Program-made: the position numbers and the translations under genes
DNA from: Gaiellasilicea sp963789355
Lineage (GTDB): Bacteria; Actinomycetota; Thermoleophilia; Gaiellales; Gaiellaceae
Reading direction: 5' to 3'
DNA length: 64,000 bases
NCBI GenBank assembly: GCA_963789355.1
Contig: CAWBKK010000010.1
Coordinates: 1 to 64,000 of the forward strand
Shown: piece by piece, positions 25,735-33,704 of the stretch
Position numbering within the stretch: position 1 is the stretch's first letter
Layout: each line of letters begins with the position of its first letter
Notes under the pieces: model-generated
What the model was told of the DNA's origin: nothing
What the model saw: only the letters and a program-made list of their open reading frames with translations
The model's database searches: none

Positions 25735-26270
25735 AGGTCGAAGGCACGAAGGAGCTGAGTGCGCCGCGCGACGTCGTCTGGAAGGTGCTGAACGACCCAG
25801 CCCAGATGGCGAAGCTGATGCCGGGCGTCGAGGGCTTCGAGATCAAGGACGACCGCCACTGGCAGGCGAAGGTGAAGATCCCTCTCGGACTCGGCGGCCT
25901 GCGGATGACGATCGACTTCGAGAAGGCCGAGGAGCGGCCGCCGGAGTTCGCGCAGCTGAACGCGAAGGGAAACGGGGTCGGCGCGATCATGAACATGCAG
26001 ACGCAGTTCCATCTCTCCGAAGCAGGCGCCGGCACCTCGATGCGCTGGGAGGCCGACGTCAAGATCGCGGGGCCCGTCGGCGCGATGGGGCAGCGGGTGC
26101 TGCAGCCGATCATCAACCAGCAGGTCGGGAACGTGCTCACGGCGCTCGAGCAGCAGGTGTCCGAGGCGGCCGCGGCGGGAACGGGCGGCGCCGAGCAGGG
26201 GATCCATCCGGCCTCCCCCGAGGCCTACGAGGCCGATCCGGACGGGCCGACGCACAACACCGAGGCGTAG
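25731..26270 (+). CDS. CoxG-like SRPBCC family protein
   Basis: 179 residues. It opens with VEGTKELSAPRDVVWKVLND and has PGVEGFEIKDD, the typical CoxG/SRPBCC hydrophobic-pocket fold over about 150 residues, and ends in an acidic flexible tail. CoxG proteins accompany molybdenum hydroxylases and help membrane recruitment or maturation of CO dehydrogenase. ATG 25731 overlaps the large-subunit stop (ATGA), so it is translated with it. Confidence 0.85.
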   Translation: MKVEGTKELSAPRDVVWKVLNDPAQMAKLMPGVEGFEIKDDRHWQAKVKIPLGLGGLRMTIDFEKAEERPPEFAQLNAKGNGVGAIMNMQTQFHLSEAGAGTSMRWEADVKIAGPVGAMGQRVLQPIINQQVGNVLTALEQQVSEAAAAGTGGAEQGIHPASPEAYEADPDGPTHNTEA

Positions 26271-26276
26271 GACGCC

Positions 26277-27305
26277 GTGGCGGTGCCGTTCCGCATCGGC
26301 GTGATGCAGCTGACGATGGAGCCACTCGACGAGATGCTCGAGTCGGCGCGCGTGATGGACGACGCCGGGATGGACACGGTCTGGCTCGCCGAGGCGTACC
26401 CGTGGTGGCGCAAGCATCAGATGGAGGCGCGCGGGTCGACGGTCGTCTCGGCGCTGATGGCCCGCGAGACCGAGCGGCTGACGATCGGCTGGGGGATCAT
26501 CTCCCCGTTCACGCGCCACCCGGTGCAGGTCGCGATGGACGCGCGCGTGGTCCAGGAGGCGGCCGGGCCGGGGCGGTTCATCCTCGGCTTCGGGACGTCG
26601 AAGATCTTTCTCAACAATGCCCGGATGCAGACGAAGAAGACGCTCGGGCCGATGCGCGACGCGGTCGAGATCGTTCGCGGGGTCCTCGGCGGGAAGGCGT
26701 TCTCGTACGAAGGGGACACCTGGTCGGCGGACGTGCCCGCGCTCTCGGACGAGGCGCACACGCCGCGCGAGGTGCCGCCCGTGTACGTCGCCGCGACGGC
26801 GCCGAAGATGATGGCGCTTGCGGCCGAGCTCGCGGAAGGCTGCTTGACCCCGTCGATCACGACGCCCGCCTTCGTCCGGCACACCCGCGAGCTCGTCGGT
26901 TCCGAGATCGACGTCGGCTGCACCGTCGTTGCCTCGATCGACCCCGATCGCGCCGCCGGTCGCGAGGGCGCCCGCGAGATCGCCGGCATGTACCTCGCGA
27001 ACAAGGTGCAGAACATCCAGGGCTCCGCCGACACCCTGCTCGACCTCGCCGAGCTGACGCAGGACGAGATCCGGCCGGTCGCGGAGGCGATGGAGCGGGG
27101 CGGACGGCTGGCGGCGAAGGCCGAGGTGACCGACGCGATCCTGGACAAGTGCAAGCCGATCGCGGGCACGCCGGCCGACTGCATCGCGGCGATCGAGGAG
27201 TACCGCGACGCAGGCTGCACGCACGTCATGCTCGAGCTGTGGGGCGACAAGCGTCACGACCAGATCCGGCTCTTCGGCGAGAAGGTCTTGCCGCACTTTC
27301 GATGA
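26277..27305 (+). CDS. LLM class flavin-dependent (F420- or FMN-dependent) oxidoreductase
   Basis: 342 residues, a luciferase-like TIM barrel. The N-terminus has DEMLESARVMDDAGMDTVWL, the core has SPFTRHPVQVAMDARVVQE and GRFILGFG, and the C-terminal half has PPVYVAATAPKMMALAAELA. This resembles the methylene-tetrahydromethanopterin-reductase-like branch, common in actinobacteria with coenzyme F420; cofactor choice is not provable here. GTG 26277 lies 6 bases after coxG-like and its stop overlaps the M20 gene. In the cluster it may reduce or mono-oxygenate an intermediate. Confidence 0.82.
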   Translation: MAVPFRIGVMQLTMEPLDEMLESARVMDDAGMDTVWLAEAYPWWRKHQMEARGSTVVSALMARETERLTIGWGIISPFTRHPVQVAMDARVVQEAAGPGRFILGFGTSKIFLNNARMQTKKTLGPMRDAVEIVRGVLGGKAFSYEGDTWSADVPALSDEAHTPREVPPVYVAATAPKMMALAAELAEGCLTPSITTPAFVRHTRELVGSEIDVGCTVVASIDPDRAAGREGAREIAGMYLANKVQNIQGSADTLLDLAELTQDEIRPVAEAMERGGRLAAKAEVTDAILDKCKPIAGTPADCIAAIEEYRDAGCTHVMLELWGDKRHDQIRLFGEKVLPHFR

Positions 27306-28489
27306 TCGATCGCGATCGCCTGGTCGCCGACGCGCTGGCGGCGGTCTCGATCCCGAGCTTCACCGGCTCCGAGGAGGCGATGGCGGCCTGGTACGCCGGC
27401 CAGTGCGAGGAGCTCGGCCTCGCCGTCCAGTGGCAGCAGGTCGAAGCGGGGCGCGCAAACGTGCTCGCGACCCGAGCGGGCACCGGCGGCGGACCGACGC
27501 TGATGTTCAACGGGCACATGGACACGTCCTACTCCGGCCGCGAGCCGTGGCTGGCCGGGATCCCGGGCTTCCAGCCGGAGGGCTTCGAGCGCGACGGGCG
27601 GATCTACGGGCTCGGGATCTCGAACATGAAGGGCGCGCTCGTCGCCTATCTCGCGGCCGTACGGGCGCTTGGCGACGCGCCGCTGAAGGGCGACGTCATG
27701 CTCGCCGCCGTCGCCGGCGAGATCGAGAAGACCCAGCAGGGCGACGCGCAGGGAGCGGAGTTCCGCGGCTACGCGGCGGGGTCGAGACACCTCGTCGGGC
27801 ACGGCGGCGCGGCCGACATGTGCATCCTCGGCGAGCCGACCGAGCAGAAGCTCGTGCTCTCCCACTTCGGGACGCTCTGGTTGCGCCTCTCGACGTCCGG
27901 TCCGTTCATCCACACGGCCTTCTCGTCCGGGCGGATCGAGGAGAACTCGATCGTGCGGATGCGCAATGTGCTCGACCGGGTGCTCGCGTGGCTGCCGGAG
28001 TGGGAGGAGGAGATGAGCTACGGCGACGTCCGCGGCGTCGCGAACGTCGGCGCGATCCAGGGGGGCTTCGGCTGGCGCGTCTCGCGGACTCCGCATCGCA
28101 CCGATCTCTTCCTCGACCTGCGCGTGCCGCCCGATGTCGAGATGGCGGTCGCGCGCCGGAAGGCGCTCGAGTTCGCACGCGGACTGGACGACGTCGAGGC
28201 CGAGGTCTACGTCACGGCTCCCGGCGCCGAGCTCGACGAGTCGCACCCACTCGTGGGCGCGCTCGAGGACGCGCACGAGGAGGTCTTCGGCGTCGCGCCC
28301 GAGCGCGACGTCACCCGCTGGTTCTCGGACGCGTCGGTGCTCTCGCGCTACGGGATCGCGACCGTCAACTACGGCACTTCGTCAGGGCTGCCGGACCCCG
28401 AGTACGGCGAGAATCTCGAGATCGACGGGCTGGTCAACATCGCCGAGGTCTACGCGCGCTCCGCCCTGAAGGTCTGCGGCGCGGGATGA
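27302..28489 (+). CDS. M20/ArgE-DapE family metallohydrolase (deacylase or amidohydrolase)
   Basis: 395 residues. Di-zinc ligands are seen in FNGHMDTSYSG (about 76-82), GISNMKGAL, AAVAGEIEKTQQGD and GEPTEQKLV. The dimerisation domain lies around 190-310, followed by a late metal-binding stretch near SGLPDPEYGENLEID. Family members cleave N-acyl, N-carbamoyl or peptide bonds in the cytosol. Start ATG 27302 overlaps the LLM stop and the stop overlaps the FAH-family start, so it is embedded in the operon. A role in hydrolysing an amide after ring oxidation fits the context but is inference. Confidence 0.85.
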   Translation: MIDRDRLVADALAAVSIPSFTGSEEAMAAWYAGQCEELGLAVQWQQVEAGRANVLATRAGTGGGPTLMFNGHMDTSYSGREPWLAGIPGFQPEGFERDGRIYGLGISNMKGALVAYLAAVRALGDAPLKGDVMLAAVAGEIEKTQQGDAQGAEFRGYAAGSRHLVGHGGAADMCILGEPTEQKLVLSHFGTLWLRLSTSGPFIHTAFSSGRIEENSIVRMRNVLDRVLAWLPEWEEEMSYGDVRGVANVGAIQGGFGWRVSRTPHRTDLFLDLRVPPDVEMAVARRKALEFARGLDDVEAEVYVTAPGAELDESHPLVGALEDAHEEVFGVAPERDVTRWFSDASVLSRYGIATVNYGTSSGLPDPEYGENLEIDGLVNIAEVYARSALKVCGAG

Positions 28490-29352
28490 GGCTCGTCACC
28501 TACGACGACGGCAAGGTCGGCTACCTGGACGGCGAGGAGGTCGTCCGGCTCGAAGTACCGACGATGCGAGAGTGGTTCGAGCGCGGCGGCGCGGACGAGA
28601 CCGGCGAACGCGCGCCGCTCGCCGGCGTCCGGCTGCGCGCCCCGATCGTGCCGAAGAAGTTCTTTCACACCGCGGGCAACTTCCGGGAGCACGAGGACGA
28701 CTCGAAGGTCGTCAACTGGTCGCACGAGATCGCGCCCTGGATCGTCTTCTTCCAGAACGTCGACGCGATCGTCGGCCCGGACGAGTCGGTCGTCTATCCC
28801 GAGCACCTGACGGAGGAGCTCGACTACGAGCTCGAGCTGGCCGTCGTCCTGAAGAAGGGGGGCAAGTGGTTCCCGCCCGAGGAGGCGATGGACTACGTCG
28901 GCGGCTATGTGATCTTCAACGACATCACGGCGCGCGACATCCAGCGGCGCGAGATGCGCTCGGGCGTCTTCAGCTTTTGCAAGGCGATCGACACCTTCTG
29001 CCCGCTCGGCCCCTGGATCGTGACGCCGGACGAGATTCCCGATCCCCACGATCTGGCGATGGAGCTGCGGGTGAACGGCGAGTCGAGGCAGGTGTCGCAC
29101 TCGGGGAACATGTCGACGACGATCGCGGAGATCCTCTCGCACTACTCCGCACTCGGTTACTCGGCGGGCGACGTCCTCTCGACCGGGACGGTGTCGGGTG
29201 TGGCCGGCTTCTCGGAGGACGCGGCTTCGCTCTACCTGAAGCCGGGCGACATGATCGAGGCCGAGATCGAGCGGATCGGCGTCCTCCGCAACCCTGTGGT
29301 CGGCTGGGAGGAGGCGCACGGCGAGCCCGTCCCGCCGCGTGTGCGCTGGTGA
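28486..29352 (+). CDS. Fumarylacetoacetate hydrolase (FAH) family protein
   Basis: 288 residues. The conserved metal site lies in EELDYELELAVVLKKGG (about 106-122, the E-x-E pair) with the partner Asp in IFNDITARDIQRREM. FHTAGNFREHEDDS and GDVLSTGTVSGV also match the family. Members cleave C-C bonds of beta-diketo acids or decarboxylate/hydrate ring-cleavage products in aromatic catabolism. ATG 28486 overlaps the M20 gene stop. Its position after a molybdenum hydroxylase and a hydrolase suggests a late catabolic step. Confidence 0.87.
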   Translation: MRLVTYDDGKVGYLDGEEVVRLEVPTMREWFERGGADETGERAPLAGVRLRAPIVPKKFFHTAGNFREHEDDSKVVNWSHEIAPWIVFFQNVDAIVGPDESVVYPEHLTEELDYELELAVVLKKGGKWFPPEEAMDYVGGYVIFNDITARDIQRREMRSGVFSFCKAIDTFCPLGPWIVTPDEIPDPHDLAMELRVNGESRQVSHSGNMSTTIAEILSHYSALGYSAGDVLSTGTVSGVAGFSEDAASLYLKPGDMIEAEIERIGVLRNPVVGWEEAHGEPVPPRVRW

Positions 29353-29711
29353 CCGATTTCCGCGAGGCGTTCCCGATCCTGCACGTCGACGACGTCGAGG
29401 CCGCGAGCCGCTTCTACTGCTCCGTGCTCGGCTTCGAGGAGACGAACCGCAACGAGGATGAGCACGGGGTCGAGTTCGTCTTTCTCGCGCTCGAGCCCTA
29501 CGGCATCGGCCTGAGTCGGCGCGCCGAGGGCGATCCACGCGAGTTCGCGCTCTGGATCTACGCCGACGACGTCGACGTCGCCGCTGCGGCTCTCCGTGCG
29601 GCCGGTGCGGAGGAGATTCTCGCTCCGACCGAGCAGCCCTGGGGCGAGCGGATGTGCTCCTTCGTCGACCCGAACGGCCACCTCGTCCACATCGGCGCGA
29701 AGGCCCGGTGA
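29349..29711 (+). CDS. VOC (glyoxalase/bleomycin-resistance) superfamily protein
   Basis: 120 residues in two beta-alpha-beta-beta-beta modules: FPILHVDDVEAASRFYCSVLG at the start and FVDPNGHLVHIG at the end. Metal-ligand positions are partly present (His in ILHVDD, a Glu/Asp late). Members include dioxygenases, isomerases and binding proteins. GTG 29349 overlaps the FAH stop. Its own stop is the first base of the palindrome at 29711, so it is the last gene of this operon. Confidence 0.82.
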   Translation: MTDFREAFPILHVDDVEAASRFYCSVLGFEETNRNEDEHGVEFVFLALEPYGIGLSRRAEGDPREFALWIYADDVDVAAAALRAAGAEEILAPTEQPWGERMCSFVDPNGHLVHIGAKAR

Positions 29712-29735
29712 GCTTGTGTTGATTCAACACAAGCT
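29711..29735. repeat. 25-base palindrome, copy 1
   Basis: AGCTTGTGTTGA and its exact complement (12 bases each) surround a single central T at 29723. It begins on the stop codon of the VOC gene. Bases 29711-29732 recur unchanged at 29781, exactly 70 bases away. As RNA it would fold poorly because the loop is one base, so a DNA-binding dimer site is more likely than a terminator. Confidence 0.75.
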
Positions 29736-29780
29736 CGTTCGGTGCCGCGCATCCATGCGAGGTGGAATCCGGCGCCTCAC

Positions 29781-29802
29781 AGCTTGTGTTGATTCAACAC
29801 AA
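29781..29802. repeat. Palindrome copy 2, upstream of the M24 gene
   Basis: The same 22 bases as 29711-29732, ending 14 bases before GTG 29817. An extra A breaks the outermost three pairs, leaving a 9-bp core palindrome (TTGTGTTGA-T-TCAACACAA). The position, overlapping where the ribosome and polymerase would bind, suits repression of the following operon. Confidence 0.7.
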
Positions 29803-29816
29803 AGCTCGGCTCGGCC

Positions 29817-30977
29817 GTGAGCTGGCCGCGGGACGTCGCCAAGCTCGAGCGGGTGCGCGCGCTGATGGACGAGCAGGAGCTCGACGCGCTCGTCGTCCGC
29901 GCGCCCGACAATGTCCTCTACCTGACGAACTTCTGGGGGATGAAGGGGTACGACGCGGTCGTCTTCCCGCGCGAAGGCGAGCCGGTGCTGATCTGCCTCG
30001 AGGCATCCGAGGCGGACGCGGAGCGGATGGCCTGGACGAATGAGGTGCGTCTCTTCCGCGGCTACGACGAGAGCGATCCCCGTCCGCCGAGCCTTCGCGC
30101 GCTCGACCTCGCTCGGCAGCTCTCGTCGGAGTACGACCGCCTCGGGATCGAGCTCAGCCTCGGGACGCAGGCGGCCGACCGGATGGTCGGCGAGCCGACC
30201 ACGTTTCCGAAAGCCTGGTTCGACGCGTTTCCCCACGCGGCGGACGCGACGCCGCTGCTGAGCGTCGCCCGCGCGATCAAGACCGAGCAGGAGGTCGAGC
30301 GGATGCGGCTCGCGAACGAGATCGCGGCCGGCGCGATGGAGCACGTCCAGGGCCTGATCCGGCCGGGCCTGCGCGAGAGCGAGGTCGGCGCGCTCTGGAA
30401 CGGCTGGGTGCACGATCACGGCACCGGCTTCGGCGGCAAGGTCGAGCTCGCGCACGGCTTCTCGCTCGTCTGGTCGGGACCCGGAATCCGGACGTTCAGC
30501 GCGACCGGCAGCCGCGAGATCCAGGAGCACGAGCCGACGCTGTTCGAGATCTGGGTGGTCGCCGACGGCTACTGGTGCGACCACACGAAGAACCTCGTCC
30601 CGGGCGAGCTCGATCCCCGTTACGCCGAGCTCGAGCGCGGGCTGATGGAGGTCTACGAGACTGCGGTCGCCTTCTCGCAACCGGGAGCGAGCCTCGCCGA
30701 CCTCGACCGCACCGTCCGCGCCGGCCTCGCGGAGATCGGCTACCCGGGCCAGCCGAGCCATCCGATCTGCCACGGCGTCGGCGCCCGCGCGCACGAGCCG
30801 CCCTATGCACACCAGGCCGGCGGTGGCACGATCGACGTCGGCATGGTGCTGGCGATCGAGCCTGGCGTCTACTGGCCGGAGGGCGGCGGTCTTCGGGTCG
30901 AGGACAACTTCCTGATCACCGAGAGCGGCGCAGAGCGGCTCTGCCGCTTCCCCGACGGGATCGTGAGGTGCGGATGA
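29817..30977 (+). CDS. M24 family (Xaa-Pro aminopeptidase-like) metallohydrolase
   Basis: 386 residues with the N-terminal creatinase domain (about 1-145) and pita-bread C-terminal domain. Four of the five metal ligands are recognisable: Asp in ADGYWCDHT, His in CHGVGARAHEPP, Glu in LAIEPGVYW and Glu in RVEDNF. The first ligand position is Glu (FEIWVV) rather than the usual Asp. It may be a prolidase or a C-N hydrolase acting on a small amide. GTG 29817 follows the second palindrome; the stop overlaps the next gene. Confidence 0.82.
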   Translation: MSWPRDVAKLERVRALMDEQELDALVVRAPDNVLYLTNFWGMKGYDAVVFPREGEPVLICLEASEADAERMAWTNEVRLFRGYDESDPRPPSLRALDLARQLSSEYDRLGIELSLGTQAADRMVGEPTTFPKAWFDAFPHAADATPLLSVARAIKTEQEVERMRLANEIAAGAMEHVQGLIRPGLRESEVGALWNGWVHDHGTGFGGKVELAHGFSLVWSGPGIRTFSATGSREIQEHEPTLFEIWVVADGYWCDHTKNLVPGELDPRYAELERGLMEVYETAVAFSQPGASLADLDRTVRAGLAEIGYPGQPSHPICHGVGARAHEPPYAHQAGGGTIDVGMVLAIEPGVYWPEGGGLRVEDNFLITESGAERLCRFPDGIVRCG

Positions 30978-32167
30978 CCGTCGATCGCGAGCAGATCTGG
31001 ACGGGTGACCTCAACCGGCTCGCGCTCGAGCCGCAGTCGCACGACACCGTCGGCCTCTACGACACGACGCTGCGCGATGGCGAGCAGACTGTCGGCGTCG
31101 TCCTCTCGCCGGAGGACAAGCTCGCGATCGCGCGCGCGCTCGACGAGGCGGGGATCGACCGGATCGAGGCCGGCTTCGCGCGTGTCTCCGCGGAGGACGA
31201 GGAGGCGATTCGCCGGATCGCGGCGGCGGGCCTGCACGCCGAGGTGTGGGGGTTCGCGCGGGCTGTGCAGGCCGACGTCGAGCAACTCGTCGGCCTCGGC
31301 GTGGGCGCGGCGGTGATCGAGAGCCCGATCTCGGACGCGAAGCTCGCGGCGCTCGGCGTCTCCCACGAGGACATGCTCGGCCGGATCCGGAAGGCCGTCT
31401 CCTTCGCGACGGGTGAGGGGATGACGATCGCGTTCTTCGGCGTCGACGGCTCGCGCGCCGACCTCGGCTTCTTCCGCCGCGCCTACGAGGCCGCGGTCGA
31501 GGCCGGCGCGCAGGAAGTGGCGGTCGTCGACACGATCGGGATCGCAACGCCCGAGGGCGCTGCCTACCTCGTCGGCCAGACGGTCGACTGGCTCGACGTG
31601 CCGGTGCACTGGCACGGGCACGACGACTTCGGGCTCGCGACGGCGGCTGCGGTCGCCGCCGTGCAGGCGGGCGCGACCTGGGTGCAGGGAACGGTGAACG
31701 GGATGGGGGAGCGGGCCGGGAACGCGAACCTGATCGAGGTCGCGCTCGCGCTGGATGCGCTCTACGGGATCCCGACCCGCCTCGACCTCGGCAGGGCGCG
31801 CGAGCTCGCGGCGCTCGTGCAAGAGCGGTCCGGCTACGAGCTCGCCCCGTGGACGCCCGTCACCGGGGAGAACCTGTTCACCCGCGAGAGCGGCGCAGTT
31901 GCGAGCCAGTTCCACGATCCGCCGGCGATCGAGCCGTACTCGTCCGCGCTCGTCGGCGCGGAGCGGAAGGTCGTGCTCGGCAAGAAGAGCGGGCTCGATT
32001 CGATCCGGCTCAAGGCGGAGGAGCTCGGGCTCGAGCTCACCGCCGACCGGTACGCGGAGCTGCTCGCCGCCGTGAAGGAGCTCGGCGCCCGGAAGAGGCG
32101 GCTGGTCACCGACGCCGAGTTCCGATCCCTGATCACGAAAGGAGCGGCCGATGTCCCATCACCGTGA
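30974..32167 (+). CDS. HMGL-like (isopropylmalate/homocitrate synthase-type) protein
   Basis: 397 residues. The N-terminal barrel has the invariant YDTTLRDGEQ (about 28-37) and the metal HxH in HWHGHDDFG, plus GTVNGMGERAGNA, which is shared by 2-isopropylmalate, citramalate and homocitrate synthases. A roughly 100-residue C-terminal part follows (KVVLGKKSGLDSIRLK, typical of homocitrate-synthase-like proteins), but no full LeuA regulatory domain. The acceptor acid is unknown. Location between an M24 hydrolase and a Rid protein in a catabolic operon is unusual for leucine biosynthesis, so a catabolic condensation or cleavage is likely. Confidence 0.83.
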   Translation: MTVDREQIWTGDLNRLALEPQSHDTVGLYDTTLRDGEQTVGVVLSPEDKLAIARALDEAGIDRIEAGFARVSAEDEEAIRRIAAAGLHAEVWGFARAVQADVEQLVGLGVGAAVIESPISDAKLAALGVSHEDMLGRIRKAVSFATGEGMTIAFFGVDGSRADLGFFRRAYEAAVEAGAQEVAVVDTIGIATPEGAAYLVGQTVDWLDVPVHWHGHDDFGLATAAAVAAVQAGATWVQGTVNGMGERAGNANLIEVALALDALYGIPTRLDLGRARELAALVQERSGYELAPWTPVTGENLFTRESGAVASQFHDPPAIEPYSSALVGAERKVVLGKKSGLDSIRLKAEELGLELTADRYAELLAAVKELGARKRRLVTDAEFRSLITKGAADVPSP

Positions 32168-32552
32168 GCTCGCGAACCCGCCGGAGCTCCATCCCGCGCC
32201 GGGCTTCAGCCACGTCGCGATCGCCTCCGGCACGACGGTCGTCCACTTCGCCGGCCAGGCCGCGCTGGACCCGGAGTTCGGCCTCCTCGGCGGGGACGAC
32301 CTGGGCGAGCAGACGAAGGCGGCGATGCGGAACGTCGAGATCGCGCTCCGCGCCGCCGGCGTCGGCTGGGACGACGTCGTGCGGCGGACGATCTACACGC
32401 TGCACCCGACCGAGTACGAGACGATCACGGCTGCGATCGACGAGGTCACCGGCGGCGCCGAGCATCCCGCGCAGTCGATCGTCGGCGTCACCGGCCTCGC
32501 GGTGCCGGGGCTCCTGATCGAGATCGAGTGCACCGCCGTCCGCGGCCATTGA
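32151..32552 (+). CDS. RidA/YjgF/Rut-family protein, non-canonical active site
   Basis: 133 residues. Fold marks are HFAGQAALDPE, RRTIYTLHPTEYE and IEIECTAV. In RidA enamine/imine deaminases the segment after the trimer helix contains an essential Arg; here the same position reads HPAQSIVGV with Gln108, so classical RidA activity is doubtful and a Rid sub-family role is more likely. The gene overlaps the HMGL-like gene by 17 bases. Rid proteins paired with LLM flavin enzymes occur in pyrimidine (Rut) catabolism, which supports an N-heterocycle theme. Confidence 0.83.
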   Translation: MSHHRELANPPELHPAPGFSHVAIASGTTVVHFAGQAALDPEFGLLGGDDLGEQTKAAMRNVEIALRAAGVGWDDVVRRTIYTLHPTEYETITAAIDEVTGGAEHPAQSIVGVTGLAVPGLLIEIECTAVRGH

Positions 32553-32553
32553 C

Positions 32554-32563
32554 TGACATGACA
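32554..32563. promoter_or_regulatory. Operator candidate TGACATGACA
   Basis: One mismatch from the palindrome at 21937 and, like it, followed by CGG. It lies just after the Rid stop and 55 bases before the next gene, in the only sizeable gap of this stretch. Confidence 0.4.
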
Positions 32564-32591
32564 CGGACGCGGGATACTCGCCGCGGAGTCC

Positions 32592-32601
32592 AGACATGTC
32601 A
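32592..32601. promoter_or_regulatory. Operator candidate AGACATGTCA
   Basis: Contains the perfect 8-base palindrome GACATGTC (32593-32600) and lies 17 bases before GTG 32619. With 32554 it forms a pair 38 bases apart in front of the LLM/ABC-transporter unit. Confidence 0.45.
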
Positions 32602-32618
32602 CTGAAAGGGGTGCGAGG

Positions 32619-33704
32619 GTGAAGTTCAGCCTCTACTCGGAGATCCAGAGCTGGCCTGGCAAGTCCGCTGCGCAGCTCTACGGCGAAGTGCTCGAGCAGA
32701 TCCAGAACGCCGACCGGCTCGGCTACGACGCCTACGCCGTGATCGAGCACTTCTTCTTCCCCAAGTTCTCGATCTCGGCCAGCCCGCTGGCGCTGTTCGC
32801 GGCCGCGGCCCAGAAGACGAAGACGATCAACTTCCGGACGCTCCTGCACTCGATGCCGTACCACAACCCTGTCGTCCTGGCCTCCGAGATCGCGGTCGCG
32901 GACATTCTCCTCGACGGCCGCTACGAGTTCGGCGTCGGCCGCGGCCACGGCTGGATGCCCCCGAAGGCCGGGGTCGCGCTGACGCCGGAGTCACGTGAGC
33001 GCTACGAGGAGTCGGTGGAGCTGCTCTTCACCGCGCTCGAGAACGAGCGCTTCTCCTACGACGGCAAGCACTTCCAGATCGCCGACTCGGGAATCGTGCC
33101 GCGGCCCGACCGGAAGTTCCGCGTCTTCCTCGGCGGCACGTCCGACCGTACGTACGAGCTCGCCGCCGAGCGCGGCTGGGCCGTCGTCGTACCGCCGCTG
33201 CTCCCGTACGCGGCCCTCGCCGAGCAGCTCGACCTCTACCGGGCGAAGTGCGCCGAGCACGGCACCGAGCCGGACATCGTCTGGATCCACGCCTGCTACA
33301 TCGACGAGGATCGCGAGGTCGCCCGGCGCGAGGCCGAGCGGTGGATGGTCGGCTTCCTGCAGGGGAACGCCTCGCCGCTGACGGAGTACGACCCGCCGCC
33401 CGCCGACGAGCTGAACGCGGCCGGCTACGGCTTCTACACCGCCGGAATCCTCGAGAAGCTCGCGCAGACGCCCTACGACGAGATGATCGACGGCGACATC
33501 GTCTGGGTCGGCACGCCGGCCGACGTGATCGAGCGGATCGAGGCCGTCAAGGAGCTCTGCGAGGGGCTGACGGAGATCTCGATCACGGTCAACGCGGGCG
33601 GCGCTGCGCACTGGCAGGCGATCAAGGCGCAGGAGCTCTTCGCCCAGACGGTGATCCCGCACTTCAAGACGTCCGACCGGGAGGCGGTGGGCGCGACCTC
33701 GTGA
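32619..33704 (+). CDS. LLM class flavin-dependent oxidoreductase (monooxygenase-like)
   Basis: 361 residues, closer to bacterial-luciferase-like monooxygenases than the LLM protein at 26277. Marks are IQNADRLGYDAYAVIEHFFF near the start, SMPYHNPVVLASEIAVADIL, GRYEFGVGRGHGW and VFLGGTSDRTYELAAERG. GTG 32619 has AAAGGGGTG upstream and follows the paired operator-like sites. Its stop overlaps the reductase gene. A flavin monooxygenase next to a Rid protein recalls the Rut pathway arrangement without being orthologous. Confidence 0.84.
   Translation: MKFSLYSEIQSWPGKSAAQLYGEVLEQIQNADRLGYDAYAVIEHFFFPKFSISASPLALFAAAAQKTKTINFRTLLHSMPYHNPVVLASEIAVADILLDGRYEFGVGRGHGWMPPKAGVALTPESRERYEESVELLFTALENERFSYDGKHFQIADSGIVPRPDRKFRVFLGGTSDRTYELAAERGWAVVVPPLLPYAALAEQLDLYRAKCAEHGTEPDIVWIHACYIDEDREVARREAERWMVGFLQGNASPLTEYDPPPADELNAAGYGFYTAGILEKLAQTPYDEMIDGDIVWVGTPADVIERIEAVKELCEGLTEISITVNAGGAAHWQAIKAQELFAQTVIPHFKTSDREAVGATS

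Noticed and set aside
29711..29802. CRISPR-like repeat pair
   Set aside because: Only two copies, the repeat is a full palindrome, the 48-base gap is not a spacer series, and no cas genes are present.
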